Assembly (NCBI GenBank): GCA_028227525.1 | Contig: JAOJAE010000001.1 | Coordinates: 1 to 64,000, forward strand | Reading direction: 5' to 3' | Source of the DNA: Candidatus Pelagibacter sp. | GTDB taxonomy: Bacteria; Pseudomonadota; Alphaproteobacteria; Pelagibacterales; Pelagibacteraceae | Length of the DNA: 64,000 nucleotides | In this document: positions 17,272 through 26,604 of the stretch, piece after piece | Layout of the letters: each line of letters starts with the position of its first letter | Position numbering within the stretch: the first letter of the stretch is position 1 | Position numbers and translations under genes: made by a program | Notes under the pieces: generated by a model | Databases searched by the model: none | The model's input: the letters and a program-made list of their open reading frames with translations, nothing else | What the model was told of the DNA's origin: nothing

Positions 17272-18090
17272 ATGACTAAAAATTTAGATTCTGAAGGTTT
17301 AAGGTCTATAGCTGAAAATTATGATCTTTTTTATATAGATCTATGGGGAGTAATGCACAATGGCATCACACTCCATGAAGGTGCAATTTTTACTCTTAAA
17401 AAAATATTGGAGAATAATAAAAATTTTGTTTTATTAACGAACGCACCAAGACCCATCCAGCCAGTTAAAGAATTTTTAGAAAAAATGGGTATGGAAAAAG
17501 AATTTAGAGATAAGGTTTTCACTTCAGGTGAGGCAGCACTTAATTACCTTAAAAAATTTTATCCTTTAAAAAAATTTTATCATATTGGTCCGCCTAGAGA
17601 TTTTGATTTATTTAATGACTTTAAAGACAATAAATCCAAAGATATTAATGAAAGCCAATACCTTTTGTGTACTGGCTTATTTGATGATCATTATCAGGAT
17701 TTAAATTATTATAAAAATTTATTAGAAAATCATATTGATAAAAAAATGATTTGTACAAATCCAGATTTAATAGTTGATAAAGGAAATGAAAGAGAGTTGT
17801 GCGCGGGATCGGTTGCTATGGTATTTGAAAAAATGGGAGGAGAGGTTGTATATTTTGGTAAGCCTTATCCAGAAGTTTATAATCAATCAATAGACAATAA
17901 TAATAAAAAGATCTTATCAATTGGAGACAACCTTAATACCGATATTAAAGGCGCAAATCTTTTAAATTATGACTCTTTATTGATTTCTAATGGGGTACAT
18001 AAAAATGAAATTAAAGATAATGGAATAGAAAAAGTATCAAAACAATACGAGTCAATTGTAAACTTTATGCAATCAGATTTAAAATGGTAA
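17272..18090 (+). CDS. HAD-superfamily hydrolase, class IIA (TIGR01459-like)
   Basis: 272 residues. Motif I is the class IIA form (FYIDLWGVMHNG, residues ~21-32), followed by LLTNAPRP (motif II Thr/Ser region) and the C-terminal GKPYPEVYNQ and SIGDNLNTDIKGANLLNYDSLL (motifs III/IV). The layout fits the alphaproteobacterial TIGR01459 subfamily of predicted sugar or nucleotide phosphatases; the substrate is unknown. It is divergent from groES and overlaps the start of ribF by 7 bases, starting the run HAD-ribF-ileS-lspA-bamF-pgi. Confidence 0.85.
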   Translation: MTKNLDSEGLRSIAENYDLFYIDLWGVMHNGITLHEGAIFTLKKILENNKNFVLLTNAPRPIQPVKEFLEKMGMEKEFRDKVFTSGEAALNYLKKFYPLKKFYHIGPPRDFDLFNDFKDNKSKDINESQYLLCTGLFDDHYQDLNYYKNLLENHIDKKMICTNPDLIVDKGNERELCAGSVAMVFEKMGGEVVYFGKPYPEVYNQSIDNNNKKILSIGDNLNTDIKGANLLNYDSLLISNGVHKNEIKDNGIEKVSKQYESIVNFMQSDLKW

Positions 18091-19004
18091 GATTATATAA
18101 AAATTTCGATATTAGCAAAAATCATAAAGGATCCATAATTTTAATTGGAAACTTTGATGGAGTGCATCTAGGTCATCAAAAATTATTTAAGTTAGCTAAA
18201 TCATATAAAAAAAAATATAATTTAAAAATTGGTGTAATTAATTTTGATCCAATGCCAAAAATGTTTTTTAATAAATCCTTAAAAAATTTTAGATTATCTA
18301 GTATTAATCAAAAATTGAATTTATTAAATAAGCTTGGGGTTGATTTTATTGTAACAAAAAAATTTGATAAAACTTTTTCAAAAACAAAATCAATCAATTT
18401 TATAAAGAATATTTTATCAAATAAACTAAAAGCAAGATTGATATTTGTTAGTAATAATTTTAGATTTGGAAATAAAAGAGAGGGCGATGTAAAATTTTTA
18501 ATTCAAAATGAAGAAAAGTATGATTATCAAGTCATTAAACCAAAACCTCTTTTGGTAAATAAAAAAATAGTTTCATCGTCTTTAATTAGAAGTTATTTGG
18601 AAAAAGGTTTCTTAGATAGAGCTAATAAATTGTTAAATAAAAAGTGGTCTATTGAAGGGATCGTTCAAAGAGGTAGGCAAGTTGGAAAAAAAGTTGGTTT
18701 TCCAACATGTAACATAGATATTAAAGATTATATTTTAGCTAAACCAGGCGTTTATGCAGTTAGAGTTTCAAGAAAAAATAACTTCAAAACCCTTAAAGGA
18801 ATAGCAAATCTTGGATATAGACCGACTTTTAATCAAAAAAAAATCTTACTTGAGGTTCATTTGTTTAATTTTTCTGGAAATCTTTATGATAAGCACTTAT
18901 CAGTTGATTTTTTAAAATTTATAAGAAAAGAGAAAAAATTTAAAAATATTAATAAGCTTAGATCTCAAATTAAATTAGATTTAAAAATAGCAAAAAGAGC
19001 ATAA
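18084..19004 (+). CDS. ribF: Bifunctional riboflavin kinase / FAD synthetase
   Basis: 306 residues. It phosphorylates riboflavin to FMN and adenylates FMN to FAD. The N-terminal nucleotidyltransferase domain shows GNFDGVHLGHQKL (residues ~22-34, the HxGH-like motif) and later SSSLIRSYLEKG. The C-terminal kinase domain starts near residue 185 with EGIVQRGRQVGKKVGFPTCNI and ends with FIRKEKKFKNINKLRSQI. Its stop overlaps the ileS start (TAATG), and ribF-ileS-lspA is a common bacterial order. Confidence 0.95.
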   Translation: MVRLYKNFDISKNHKGSIILIGNFDGVHLGHQKLFKLAKSYKKKYNLKIGVINFDPMPKMFFNKSLKNFRLSSINQKLNLLNKLGVDFIVTKKFDKTFSKTKSINFIKNILSNKLKARLIFVSNNFRFGNKREGDVKFLIQNEEKYDYQVIKPKPLLVNKKIVSSSLIRSYLEKGFLDRANKLLNKKWSIEGIVQRGRQVGKKVGFPTCNIDIKDYILAKPGVYAVRVSRKNNFKTLKGIANLGYRPTFNQKKILLEVHLFNFSGNLYDKHLSVDFLKFIRKEKKFKNINKLRSQIKLDLKIAKRA

Positions 19005-21736
19005 TGAGCAATTCACAAATCAATCTTCCAAAGACTGCTTTTTCTATGAAGGCTAATTTACCATTAAGAGAGCCAGAAATTTTAGAATATTGGAAGAAAA
19101 TTAATCTATACCAGGAGCTTAGAAAATCTAGCAAGGGTAAGGAAAAGTTTGTCTTACATGATGGTCCCCCATATGCAAATGGCAATATACATATGGGTAC
19201 TGCTTTAAATAAAATTTTAAAAGATATTATTGTTAAATTTCATCAAATGGATGGAAAAGACTCAATATATGTTCCAGGATGGGATTGTCATGGATTGCCA
19301 ATCGAATGGAAAATAGAGGAACAATATAAAAAGAATAAAAAAAATAAAAATGAAGTACCAATAGTTGAATTTAGAAAAGAGTGTAGATCATTTGCTGAAA
19401 AATGGATTGAGGTTCATAAAGGGCAATTTAAACGACTAGGTGTTATAGGTGATTGGGAAAATTATTACTCTACAATGAGTTTTGACGCAGAAGCTCAAAT
19501 TGTCAGAGAATTAGGAAAATTTTTAAAAGAGGGCAGTTTATATAGAGGGTTCAAACCTGTTTTGTGGTCTACAGTTGAAAAAACTGCACTTGCAGATGCA
19601 GAAGTTGAATATCAAGATCATAAATCTGATACTATTTACACATCTTTTCCCGTAAAATCTTCCAACATAAAAGAACTTGAAGGAAGTGAAATTATTATTT
19701 GGACAACAACTCCTTGGACTATACCAGCAAATAAAGCTCTAGCTTATAACGAGGCTCTTGATTATGTGTTGATACATTTAAATGATGATGGTGATTTTAA
19801 AGACCGAAAGATAGTAATAGCTCAAGCCTTATTAGACTCTGTTTTAAAAGAATGTTCAATAAAAGATTATAAAGAAATTAAAAAATTTAAAGGAAAAGAT
19901 TTTAAAGACACAATCTGTAATCATCCTTTTTTCAATTTGGGCTATGAATATGATATTCCAATGTTGGAAGCGAGATTTGTAACAACAGAACAGGGAACAG
20001 GTATTGTGCATTGTGCGCCAAGTCATGGACCTGACGATTTTAACTTATGCCTAAATCATGGAATTAAAGCTATAGAAACAGTTGATGGTGATGGAAAATA
20101 TACCAAGAATGTTCATTTATTTGAAGGCAATCATATTTTTAAAGCTAATCCAATTGTTATTGAAAAACTTAAAGAACAAAAAAAATTATTAGCAAATGGT
20201 GAGCTGACACATTCTTACCCTCATTCATGGAGATCAAAGGCTCCATTGGTTCATAGAGCAACACCGCAATGGTTTATATCAATGGAAAGTCATAAATTAA
20301 GAGAGACAGCTCTAAAAGCAATTGATGAAACTACGTTTTATCCTAGCAAAGGAAAAGAAAGATTAAGATCAATGATTGAAACTAGACCTGATTGGTGCGT
20401 TTCAAGACAGAGAGTTTGGGGAGTTCCTCTTCCAATTTTTGTAAATAAAAAGACTAAAGAGATATTAGTTGATGATGAAGTTAATGAAAATATTGCAAAT
20501 ATATATGAAAAAGAAGGTTCTGATTGTTGGTTTTCAGATAATCCACAAAGATTTTTAGGTGATAAATACAAGTCAGAAGATTATGAAAAATTAAGTGACA
20601 TTGTTGAAGTATGGTTTGATAGTGGATCTACACACTCATTTGTTTTAGAGAAAAGAGAAGATTTAAAATGGCCTGCATCTATGTATCTTGAAGGTTCAGA
20701 CCAGCATAGAGGATGGTTTCATTCGTCATTACTTGAGTCTTGTGGAACAAGAGGAAAAGCTCCATTTGAGTCAATTTTATCACACGGTTTTGTTGTCGAT
20801 GGAAAAGGATTAAAAATGTCCAAATCTCTTGGAAATGTAATTGCTCCTGAAGATATTTTAAAAAAATATGGTGCTGATATTTTAAGAATTTGGGTTGCTT
20901 CATCTAACTATGCAGAAGATTTAAGAATTGATCACTCAATCTTAGATCAGCATGCTGATTCTTATAGGAAAATTAGAAACACTTTTAGATATTTGCTTGG
21001 AAATCTTAATGATAATTTTGAAGAAATTGAATTAGCAAAAATAAATATATCTGAATTGCCTGAATTAGAACAATTTATGCTTCATAAAATTTATTCTTTA
21101 AATGAAAATTTTAAAAATTATTTTGATAATTATGATTTTCATAATCTATACAAAGAGCTACTAAATTTTTGTACCGTAGATTTATCAGCATTTTATTTTG
21201 ATATTAGAAAAGACTCTTTGTACTGCGATTCTAAAGATTCTAAAAAAAGAAAATCTACAATTATTTTGCTAAATGTTATTCTTAATTCATTATTAAAATG
21301 GTTTGCTCCAATTCTATCCTTTACTACAGAGGAGATATACAAGCTAATAGTGAATGATAATAAAAGTATTCATTTAACGAAATTTTTAGACTTTCCAAAA
21401 AATTTCAAAAATGAAAATTTAAATCAAAAATGGTTAGAGCTTATTAAAATTAGGAATGTTTGTAATATTAGTATTGAGGAAAAAAGAGCAAGTAAAGAAA
21501 TTGGGTCAAGTTTAGAGGCAAGCTTAAAAATAAATTTAGATAAAAAACTTAATGAAATTTCAAAAGATGTGGATTTCTCAGAACTTTGTATCACTTCAAG
21601 TGCAGAGGTCTCTTATTTAGAAAGCTCTGAGACAAATGTTCAAACTACCAAGGCAGAAGGTTCAAAATGTCAAGTATGTTGGAAAATTACTAAAGACGCA
21701 TGTACAAGAAAAACTTGCCCACAACAAACTGAATGA
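19004..21736 (+). CDS. ileS: Isoleucyl-tRNA synthetase
   Basis: 910 residues, class I synthetase charging tRNA-Ile. The HIGH motif appears as HMGT in PPYANGNIHMGTALNKILKD, the KMSKS motif as GLKMSKSLGN, and the editing (CP1) domain contains TTPWTIPANKAL. The C-terminal SKCQVCWKITKDACTRKTCPQ gives four Cys for a zinc site, as in the E. coli-type enzyme; such a finger usually continues further, so this one is short. It overlaps ribF by 1 base and lspA by 4 bases. Confidence 0.97.
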   Translation: MSNSQINLPKTAFSMKANLPLREPEILEYWKKINLYQELRKSSKGKEKFVLHDGPPYANGNIHMGTALNKILKDIIVKFHQMDGKDSIYVPGWDCHGLPIEWKIEEQYKKNKKNKNEVPIVEFRKECRSFAEKWIEVHKGQFKRLGVIGDWENYYSTMSFDAEAQIVRELGKFLKEGSLYRGFKPVLWSTVEKTALADAEVEYQDHKSDTIYTSFPVKSSNIKELEGSEIIIWTTTPWTIPANKALAYNEALDYVLIHLNDDGDFKDRKIVIAQALLDSVLKECSIKDYKEIKKFKGKDFKDTICNHPFFNLGYEYDIPMLEARFVTTEQGTGIVHCAPSHGPDDFNLCLNHGIKAIETVDGDGKYTKNVHLFEGNHIFKANPIVIEKLKEQKKLLANGELTHSYPHSWRSKAPLVHRATPQWFISMESHKLRETALKAIDETTFYPSKGKERLRSMIETRPDWCVSRQRVWGVPLPIFVNKKTKEILVDDEVNENIANIYEKEGSDCWFSDNPQRFLGDKYKSEDYEKLSDIVEVWFDSGSTHSFVLEKREDLKWPASMYLEGSDQHRGWFHSSLLESCGTRGKAPFESILSHGFVVDGKGLKMSKSLGNVIAPEDILKKYGADILRIWVASSNYAEDLRIDHSILDQHADSYRKIRNTFRYLLGNLNDNFEEIELAKINISELPELEQFMLHKIYSLNENFKNYFDNYDFHNLYKELLNFCTVDLSAFYFDIRKDSLYCDSKDSKKRKSTIILLNVILNSLLKWFAPILSFTTEEIYKLIVNDNKSIHLTKFLDFPKNFKNENLNQKWLELIKIRNVCNISIEEKRASKEIGSSLEASLKINLDKKLNEISKDVDFSELCITSSAEVSYLESSETNVQTTKAEGSKCQVCWKITKDACTRKTCPQQTE

Positions 21737-22227
21737 TATTTAAATTTTTAAGCAAAAATTTTTACATTAGTTTTTCAATAGTAGCTTTAATTTATTTTTT
21801 AGACAGACTCTCTAAAATATATGTTATCCAATTAGATAAAAATAATTTGGGATCAGATATCTTTAATTCAGCTTATTTAAATATTGTATTGATTTGGAAT
21901 AAAGGGATTGCGTTTGGTTTGCTTTCATTCAATGAATCTTATTTATACAATATTATAAGTTTAATAATTGCGATAATAATTATCGTATTAGTTATAATGT
22001 CCTTAAAAAACCAGGGTTTTAAGAGATATTCGTTATTAATGATTGTTGGTGGAGCATTAGGCAATTTACATGATAGATTTTTTTTTAATGCTGTGCCTGA
22101 CTTTATAGATTTTCATATTGGAAATTTTCATTGGTTTATTTTTAATGTATCAGATATATTTATAACATTCGGTGTAATTAGCATGATTGTCTTAGAGCTA
22201 TTTGATAATAAAAATGAAAAACTATAA
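21733..22227 (+). CDS. lspA: Lipoprotein signal peptidase (signal peptidase II)
   Basis: 164 residues with four hydrophobic segments. It cleaves prolipoprotein signal peptides after diacylglyceryl modification in the inner membrane. The catalytic Asp residues are visible in GGALGNLHDR and FIFNVSDIFITFG, the two family signatures. The next gene encodes a lipoprotein, a likely client. The start overlaps ileS by 4 bases. Confidence 0.95.
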   Translation: MIFKFLSKNFYISFSIVALIYFLDRLSKIYVIQLDKNNLGSDIFNSAYLNIVLIWNKGIAFGLLSFNESYLYNIISLIIAIIIIVLVIMSLKNQGFKRYSLLMIVGGALGNLHDRFFFNAVPDFIDFHIGNFHWFIFNVSDIFITFGVISMIVLELFDNKNEKL

Positions 22228-22229
22228 CA

Positions 22230-22553
22230 ATGATAAAAAATATTAAGTTATTAATTTTAATAATTTTTAGCACTATTCTTGTTTCAAGTTGTGGCTCAGT
22301 TCAGAAAGCACTTGATCCGCAGAATAAAAACACCTCTGATGAATTTTTAGTAGAAAAAAAGTCTCCTCTTTCTATGCCTCCAAGTTTTGAAGAGCTTCCT
22401 GTTCCTTCAAATCAAAAAATAACTAAAGAAAATCAGACAAATAGTATTAAGTCTTTAATCATCGATAAAAAAATTGGTGATGAAAAAATAGAAAATGCCG
22501 AAGCAGATAAAGATTTTGAACAATCTATTCTTGATAAAATTAAAAATAATTAA
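22230..22553 (+). CDS. bamF: DUF3035 lipoprotein, BamF-like
   Basis: 107 residues. A lipoprotein signal peptide ends in the lipobox VSSCG, so the mature protein begins at Cys ~21. The following block (SDEFLVEKKSPLSMPPSFEELPVPS) matches DUF3035, an alphaproteobacterial family that includes BamF of the beta-barrel assembly (BAM) complex. It is shorter than usual. It directly follows lspA, whose product would process it, and overlaps pgi by 1 base. The BamF assignment is by motif and context. Confidence 0.7.
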   Translation: MIKNIKLLILIIFSTILVSSCGSVQKALDPQNKNTSDEFLVEKKSPLSMPPSFEELPVPSNQKITKENQTNSIKSLIIDKKIGDEKIENAEADKDFEQSILDKIKNN

Positions 22554-23707
22554 TGTTTACTCAAAATCTAAGTTTTAAAAACTTTTTAATTAAAGAAAAA
22601 AAATTAACAGTAAAAAAAAACTTATACTTGATTTTAAAAGAAAAAAATCAAGTAATTAGTTCACTCTCCAAATCTTACAAAGATAGCTTTAGTAAAAAAA
22701 ATATAAAACATTTTAATAAAAAATTTGACTATCGAATTATAGGAATGGGAGGATCTACTCTTGGCGCTCAAGCAATTTATGATTTTTTAAAAAAAAAGAT
22801 AAAAAAAAATTTTATATTTGTTGATAATTTGAATGCTTTTAAAAATAAAAAAGCAAAGAAAAATCTTAATAATTTAATTATATCAAAATCAGGAAATACA
22901 ACTGAAACGATTGTAAATGCCAATATTTTAATTAAAAAAAAAGATAAAAATCTATTCATCACAGAAAAAAAAAAGAGTTATTTAAGTCTGCTTGCGCAAA
23001 AATTAAAAGCTGAAGTTGTCGATCATAATAATTATATAGGTGGAAGATATTCTGTTTTATCAGAAGTTGGAATGTTACCTGCGGAATTAATGGGACTAAA
23101 TTATAAAAATTTTAGACAATTGAATAATTTAGTAAAAAATAAGCATTTCATGAAAGCGCTAGTTTCAAATGTAGAAGCCACGATTTATTTTTTGAAAGCA
23201 AAAAAATTTAACTCAGTTATTATTAATTATGATGAGCAATCAACCAATCTATTTAATTGGTATCAACAATTAGTTGCGGAAAGCCTTGGAAAGAAAAAAA
23301 AAGGGATACTTCCTATAATTTCTGTTATGCCAAAAGATAATCATAGTGTGATGCAATTATATCTTGATGGTTTTAAGAATAATTTTTTTACATTTTTTTA
23401 CTCACATGAAAACAATTCATCTAAAATAAACAATGAAACAGTTTTATTGGAGCAAAAGTTTTTAAAAAATAAGGATATTAACCAAATTATGTTTGCTCAA
23501 AAAAAAGCTACAGAAAATGTTTTTAAACAGAAAAATATTCCTTTTAGAAGTTTTGAAATAAAAAAAAGAGATGAAAAAACACTAGGAGAGCTTTTTTGTT
23601 TTTTTATTCTTGAAACCATACTAATTGGCAAGACTTTAAAGGTTAATCCATTTGATCAACCAGCTGTAGAACTTATAAAAAAAGAAACTAAGAAAATTCT
23701 AATCTAA
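22553..23707 (+). CDS. pgi: Glucose-6-phosphate isomerase (compact form)
   Basis: 384 residues, clearly shorter than the ~450-550 usual for this family. It interconverts glucose-6-phosphate and fructose-6-phosphate. Recognisable blocks are GMGGSTLGAQAIYDFL, SKSGNTTET (sugar-phosphate binding), GGRYSVLSEVGMLP, FNWYQQLVAESLGK (family signature with the catalytic Glu) and PKDNHSVMQLYLDG (catalytic His). All key residues seem retained, so the shortness reflects trimmed loops and ends rather than a broken gene. It overlaps bamF by 1 base and the convergent rsmD by 4. Confidence 0.9.
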   Translation: MFTQNLSFKNFLIKEKKLTVKKNLYLILKEKNQVISSLSKSYKDSFSKKNIKHFNKKFDYRIIGMGGSTLGAQAIYDFLKKKIKKNFIFVDNLNAFKNKKAKKNLNNLIISKSGNTTETIVNANILIKKKDKNLFITEKKKSYLSLLAQKLKAEVVDHNNYIGGRYSVLSEVGMLPAELMGLNYKNFRQLNNLVKNKHFMKALVSNVEATIYFLKAKKFNSVIINYDEQSTNLFNWYQQLVAESLGKKKKGILPIISVMPKDNHSVMQLYLDGFKNNFFTFFYSHENNSSKINNETVLLEQKFLKNKDINQIMFAQKKATENVFKQKNIPFRSFEIKKRDEKTLGELFCFFILETILIGKTLKVNPFDQPAVELIKKETKKILI

Positions 23708-24267
23708 GAGCAAGATCCAAAAATAATTTTTGAAATTCCATATTTCTTTTCATCAATTAAATGAAAATTTTCTGGAAATGTATCTATTTCTTTTTTATGT
23801 CGATGAATAATTATTATGCCATTATCGTTAAGAATTTTATTTTCAATTATTTTGTTAAGAACATTTTCTAAAGCCTTTTCTTTGTAAGGAGGATCTAAAA
23901 AGATTACATCATAGGTTAATTTTAAACTTTTGAATTCAAACCTATTTAAAATATCTGACTCAATAATTTCATAATTAATTTCTGATTTTAAATTATTTAA
24001 ATTTTTTTTTAAAATTGGCAAAACAGCTTCATATTTCTCTATAAATGTCACATGTCTTGCACCTTGAGAAAGACACTCGATACCAAAAGAACCAACACCA
24101 GAAAATAAATCTAAAACTTGTGCTTTTTTTATATCGATTGAAAATTTATTTGAATGATTAATTATGTTAAATATAGATTCTTTTGTAAGATCTTTTAAAG
24201 GCCTTGTTTCTTTATCTTTAGGTTCAATTAGTTTTTTTCCCTTAAATTTTCCACCTATGACTCTCAT
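23704..24267 (-). CDS. rsmD: 16S rRNA (guanine-966-N2) methyltransferase
   Basis: 187 residues, the usual length. It is an SAM-dependent RNA methyltransferase modifying G966 of 16S rRNA. The N terminus MRVIGGKFKGKKLIEPKDKETRPLKDLTKE is typical; VLDLFSGVGSFGIECLSQGA is motif I (SAM binding); FLDPPY is the catalytic motif IV. It follows purD on the minus strand with a 1-base overlap. Confidence 0.95.
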   Translation of the reverse strand: MRVIGGKFKGKKLIEPKDKETRPLKDLTKESIFNIINHSNKFSIDIKKAQVLDLFSGVGSFGIECLSQGARHVTFIEKYEAVLPILKKNLNNLKSEINYEIIESDILNRFEFKSLKLTYDVIFLDPPYKEKALENVLNKIIENKILNDNGIIIIHRHKKEIDTFPENFHLIDEKKYGISKIIFGSCS

Positions 24268-25529
24268 TAATCAATAACTTTAAAGCCAATATCTCTTCTA
24301 TAAAATCCACCGTTCCAATCTAATTTTTTTATACTTTCATGTACTTTATCTCTAGCTTGCAAAAAATCATCTGATAGTGAGATAAAATTTAGTACTCGCC
24401 CTCCAGTGGCATATATTTTATCATTTTCTTTTTTAGTTCCAGCATGAAAAATAAAATTATTTTCATCTAGATTTAAATTTTCAATATTATCTATTAAGAT
24501 ATTCTTTTGATATGTGTCTGGATATCCTTTTGAACACAACACAACACATAAACTTTTTTTATTAGTCCACTCGATATTTATATGTGCAAGTTTTTTATCA
24601 CAACAAGCTTCAAGTATTTTGACTAAATCAGTTTTTAGTTTTGGAAGAATTGTTTGACACTCAGGATCACCCATTCGAACATTGTATTCGATTAGATAAG
24701 GCTCATTTTCAATAATCATTAAACCAGCATATAAAAAACCTTTATAATCAGTCCCAAGATCTTTGAGTCCTTTAAGTGTAGGTTTAATAATTTTACTTAA
24801 AATTTTATCCTCTAAATCATTGTTTATCAGTCTAGAAGGTGAGTATGCACCCATCCCTCCAGTATTTTTACCAGTGTCTCCTTCAAGAACTCTTTTATGA
24901 TCTTGTGCAGTTTCAAAACTTTTAATGGTGTTTCCATCGCTAATTATAAAATAGCTCATCTCTTCACCTTTAAGAAATTCCTCTATAAGAACATTTTTAG
25001 CTTCTCCAAATTTTCCATTAAATATTTCTTCAACTGCCATGAAACTTTCTTGTTCATTATTGCAAATATACACTCCTTTGCCTGCAGCCAAGTTATCTGC
25101 TTTAATTACATTTGGATATTTGGCATTTTCTAAAAATTTTTTGGCATCGATTCTATTTTCGAAAATACCAAAGTTAGCAGTAGGAATATTATATTTTTGA
25201 CAGAGTTTTTTAGTAAAAATTTTAGATCCCTCTAGCTGAGAAGCGATTTTGTTAGGTCCAAACACTTTAATGTTAAACTTTTCTAAATAGTCTACAATTC
25301 CATTTACTAAAGGTTGTTCAGGACCTACGACAACTAAATCTATAGAATTGTCATTAATGAATTTATGTACTTTGTCAAATTCATCAATATCTAGTATTAC
25401 ATTAGTTGCAATTTTTGAAGTTCCAGCATTTCCTGGAATACAAAAAATTTCTTTTATAGATGAAGATTTAGATATTGTTGATGCTAATGCGTGCTCTCTA
25501 CCACCACTGCCTATAATTGCAATTTTCAT
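24267..25529 (-). CDS. purD: Phosphoribosylamine-glycine ligase (GARS)
   Basis: 420 residues, the standard monofunctional length. It ligates glycine to phosphoribosylamine with ATP in purine synthesis. MKIAIIGSGGREHALA, VVVGPEQPLVNGIVDYL, IKADNLAAGKGVYICNN (ATP-grasp), HKRVLEGDTGKNTGGMGAYSP and EYNVRMGDPECQ (metal binding) are all family blocks. It heads a two-gene minus-strand unit with rsmD and is divergent from the DUF2093 gene, with a 23-bp gap. Confidence 0.97.
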   Translation of the reverse strand: MKIAIIGSGGREHALASTISKSSSIKEIFCIPGNAGTSKIATNVILDIDEFDKVHKFINDNSIDLVVVGPEQPLVNGIVDYLEKFNIKVFGPNKIASQLEGSKIFTKKLCQKYNIPTANFGIFENRIDAKKFLENAKYPNVIKADNLAAGKGVYICNNEQESFMAVEEIFNGKFGEAKNVLIEEFLKGEEMSYFIISDGNTIKSFETAQDHKRVLEGDTGKNTGGMGAYSPSRLINNDLEDKILSKIIKPTLKGLKDLGTDYKGFLYAGLMIIENEPYLIEYNVRMGDPECQTILPKLKTDLVKILEACCDKKLAHINIEWTNKKSLCVVLCSKGYPDTYQKNILIDNIENLNLDENNFIFHAGTKKENDKIYATGGRVLNFISLSDDFLQARDKVHESIKKLDWNGGFYRRDIGFKVID

Positions 25530-25552
25530 AATAGTATTTATATATCCTATAA

Positions 25553-25747
25553 ATGAAAAATAAATTAGCTAAATTGAAATATATGCCGAATAATTTTCAA
25601 ATTATTGAAGAAGGTGACCATGTAATTTGTGCAATTTCCAAAAAAATAATCCCTTTAGAAAATTTAAATTATTGGAATGTCGAAAAGCAAGAAGCCTATT
25701 TTTCTTATGTTGAATCTTCAATTAAAAAAGAAAAAGAAGACAATTAA
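25553..25747 (+). CDS. DUF2093 protein
   Basis: 64 residues. The middle LKYMPNNFQIIEEGDHVICAISKKIIPLENLNYWNVEKQEAYFS follows the DUF2093 pattern (LxYxxxxFxxxxxGxxVxCAxTGxxIPLxxLxYWxVxxQEAY), a small alphaproteobacterial family of unknown role. Only one conserved Cys is seen. It is a lone plus-strand gene between purD (divergent) and lpxL (convergent, 4-base overlap). Confidence 0.82.
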   Translation: MKNKLAKLKYMPNNFQIIEEGDHVICAISKKIIPLENLNYWNVEKQEAYFSYVESSIKKEKEDN

Positions 25748-26604
25748 CTTTTCCATCGATCATGTGTCCAGATCCACTGATCAACATTTTTTAAAATCAT
25801 TTTTTCGAGAACTTGGTTGAGAAATTCAGTAATTTCTAAGACTGACTTTGTTTTACTTATTTTGATTGGTTTTGAGATATAAATTTTAAAATAATTTGAA
25901 TTCTTTCTTTCAATATAAATAGGTACTAACTCACAATTGTATTTTTTTACTAATTGGGCGGGTATTGTTGTGGTAGTTGCTAAATTGTTAAAAAATTTTA
26001 CTTTTTCTCCCTCTCTAACCCGCTGATCTATCATCAAAGCTATTGATTTACCTTTAATTACATTTTTAATTATTTCACGACTACCAGCTCTTCCTTTTTT
26101 AATTTGATTTTTGCAAATATTTTCTTTTCTAATTTTCTCCATTGTTTTGTTCAAAAAAATATTATTTAAAGGTCTATAGATTGCAGCAAGCTCAATTCCT
26201 GCTTTTTCTATCTCCATTGCCATAAGTTCAAAATTGTTAAAATGACCAGAAATAAATACAGCTTTTTTATTATTTTTTTTTAAATTTTCTAAATGCTCTA
26301 GACCATCTATTGAGACATATTTTTTTAGTTCATTGTTTCTAAATTTTTTTAAATAGACGTATTCGGCAAAAATTCTTCCGTAATTACCAAGCACATTAGA
26401 AGCTATTTTTGATGGATTTTTACTTTCTTTAATATTTGCTTTATCTAAATTTTGAATGATTATTTTTTTTGATCTAAATATTGGACCAATCGTTCTTCCA
26501 ATAAAAAAACCTAAATTTGATGAAAGCCGATATCCTATTATCTGAAAAAAAATGAATAAAATTTTGATTAAAATGAACTCTAAGAAGTAAACTATTTTTT
26601 TCAT
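25744..26604 (-). CDS. lpxL: Lipid A lauroyl-type acyltransferase (LpxL/HtrB family)
   Basis: 286 residues. An N-terminal membrane anchor (residues ~5-25) is followed by the HxxxxE/D active site in AVFISGHFNNFELMA and AIYRPLNN..., ending MDQWIWTHDRWKS-like (VDQWIWTHDRWKS), the usual WxHxRWK C terminus. Such enzymes add secondary acyl chains to lipid A precursors at the inner membrane. It is the last gene of the run msbA-kdtA-lpxK-lpxL with 4-base overlaps. LpxL versus LpxM cannot be separated here. Confidence 0.9.
   Translation of the reverse strand: MKKIVYFLEFILIKILFIFFQIIGYRLSSNLGFFIGRTIGPIFRSKKIIIQNLDKANIKESKNPSKIASNVLGNYGRIFAEYVYLKKFRNNELKKYVSIDGLEHLENLKKNNKKAVFISGHFNNFELMAMEIEKAGIELAAIYRPLNNIFLNKTMEKIRKENICKNQIKKGRAGSREIIKNVIKGKSIALMIDQRVREGEKVKFFNNLATTTTIPAQLVKKYNCELVPIYIERKNSNYFKIYISKPIKISKTKSVLEITEFLNQVLEKMILKNVDQWIWTHDRWKS

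Noticed and set aside
23704..25529. Frameshift or overlap error between purD and rsmD
   Set aside because: The one-base overlap is normal for this genome; both proteins are full length with intact motifs.
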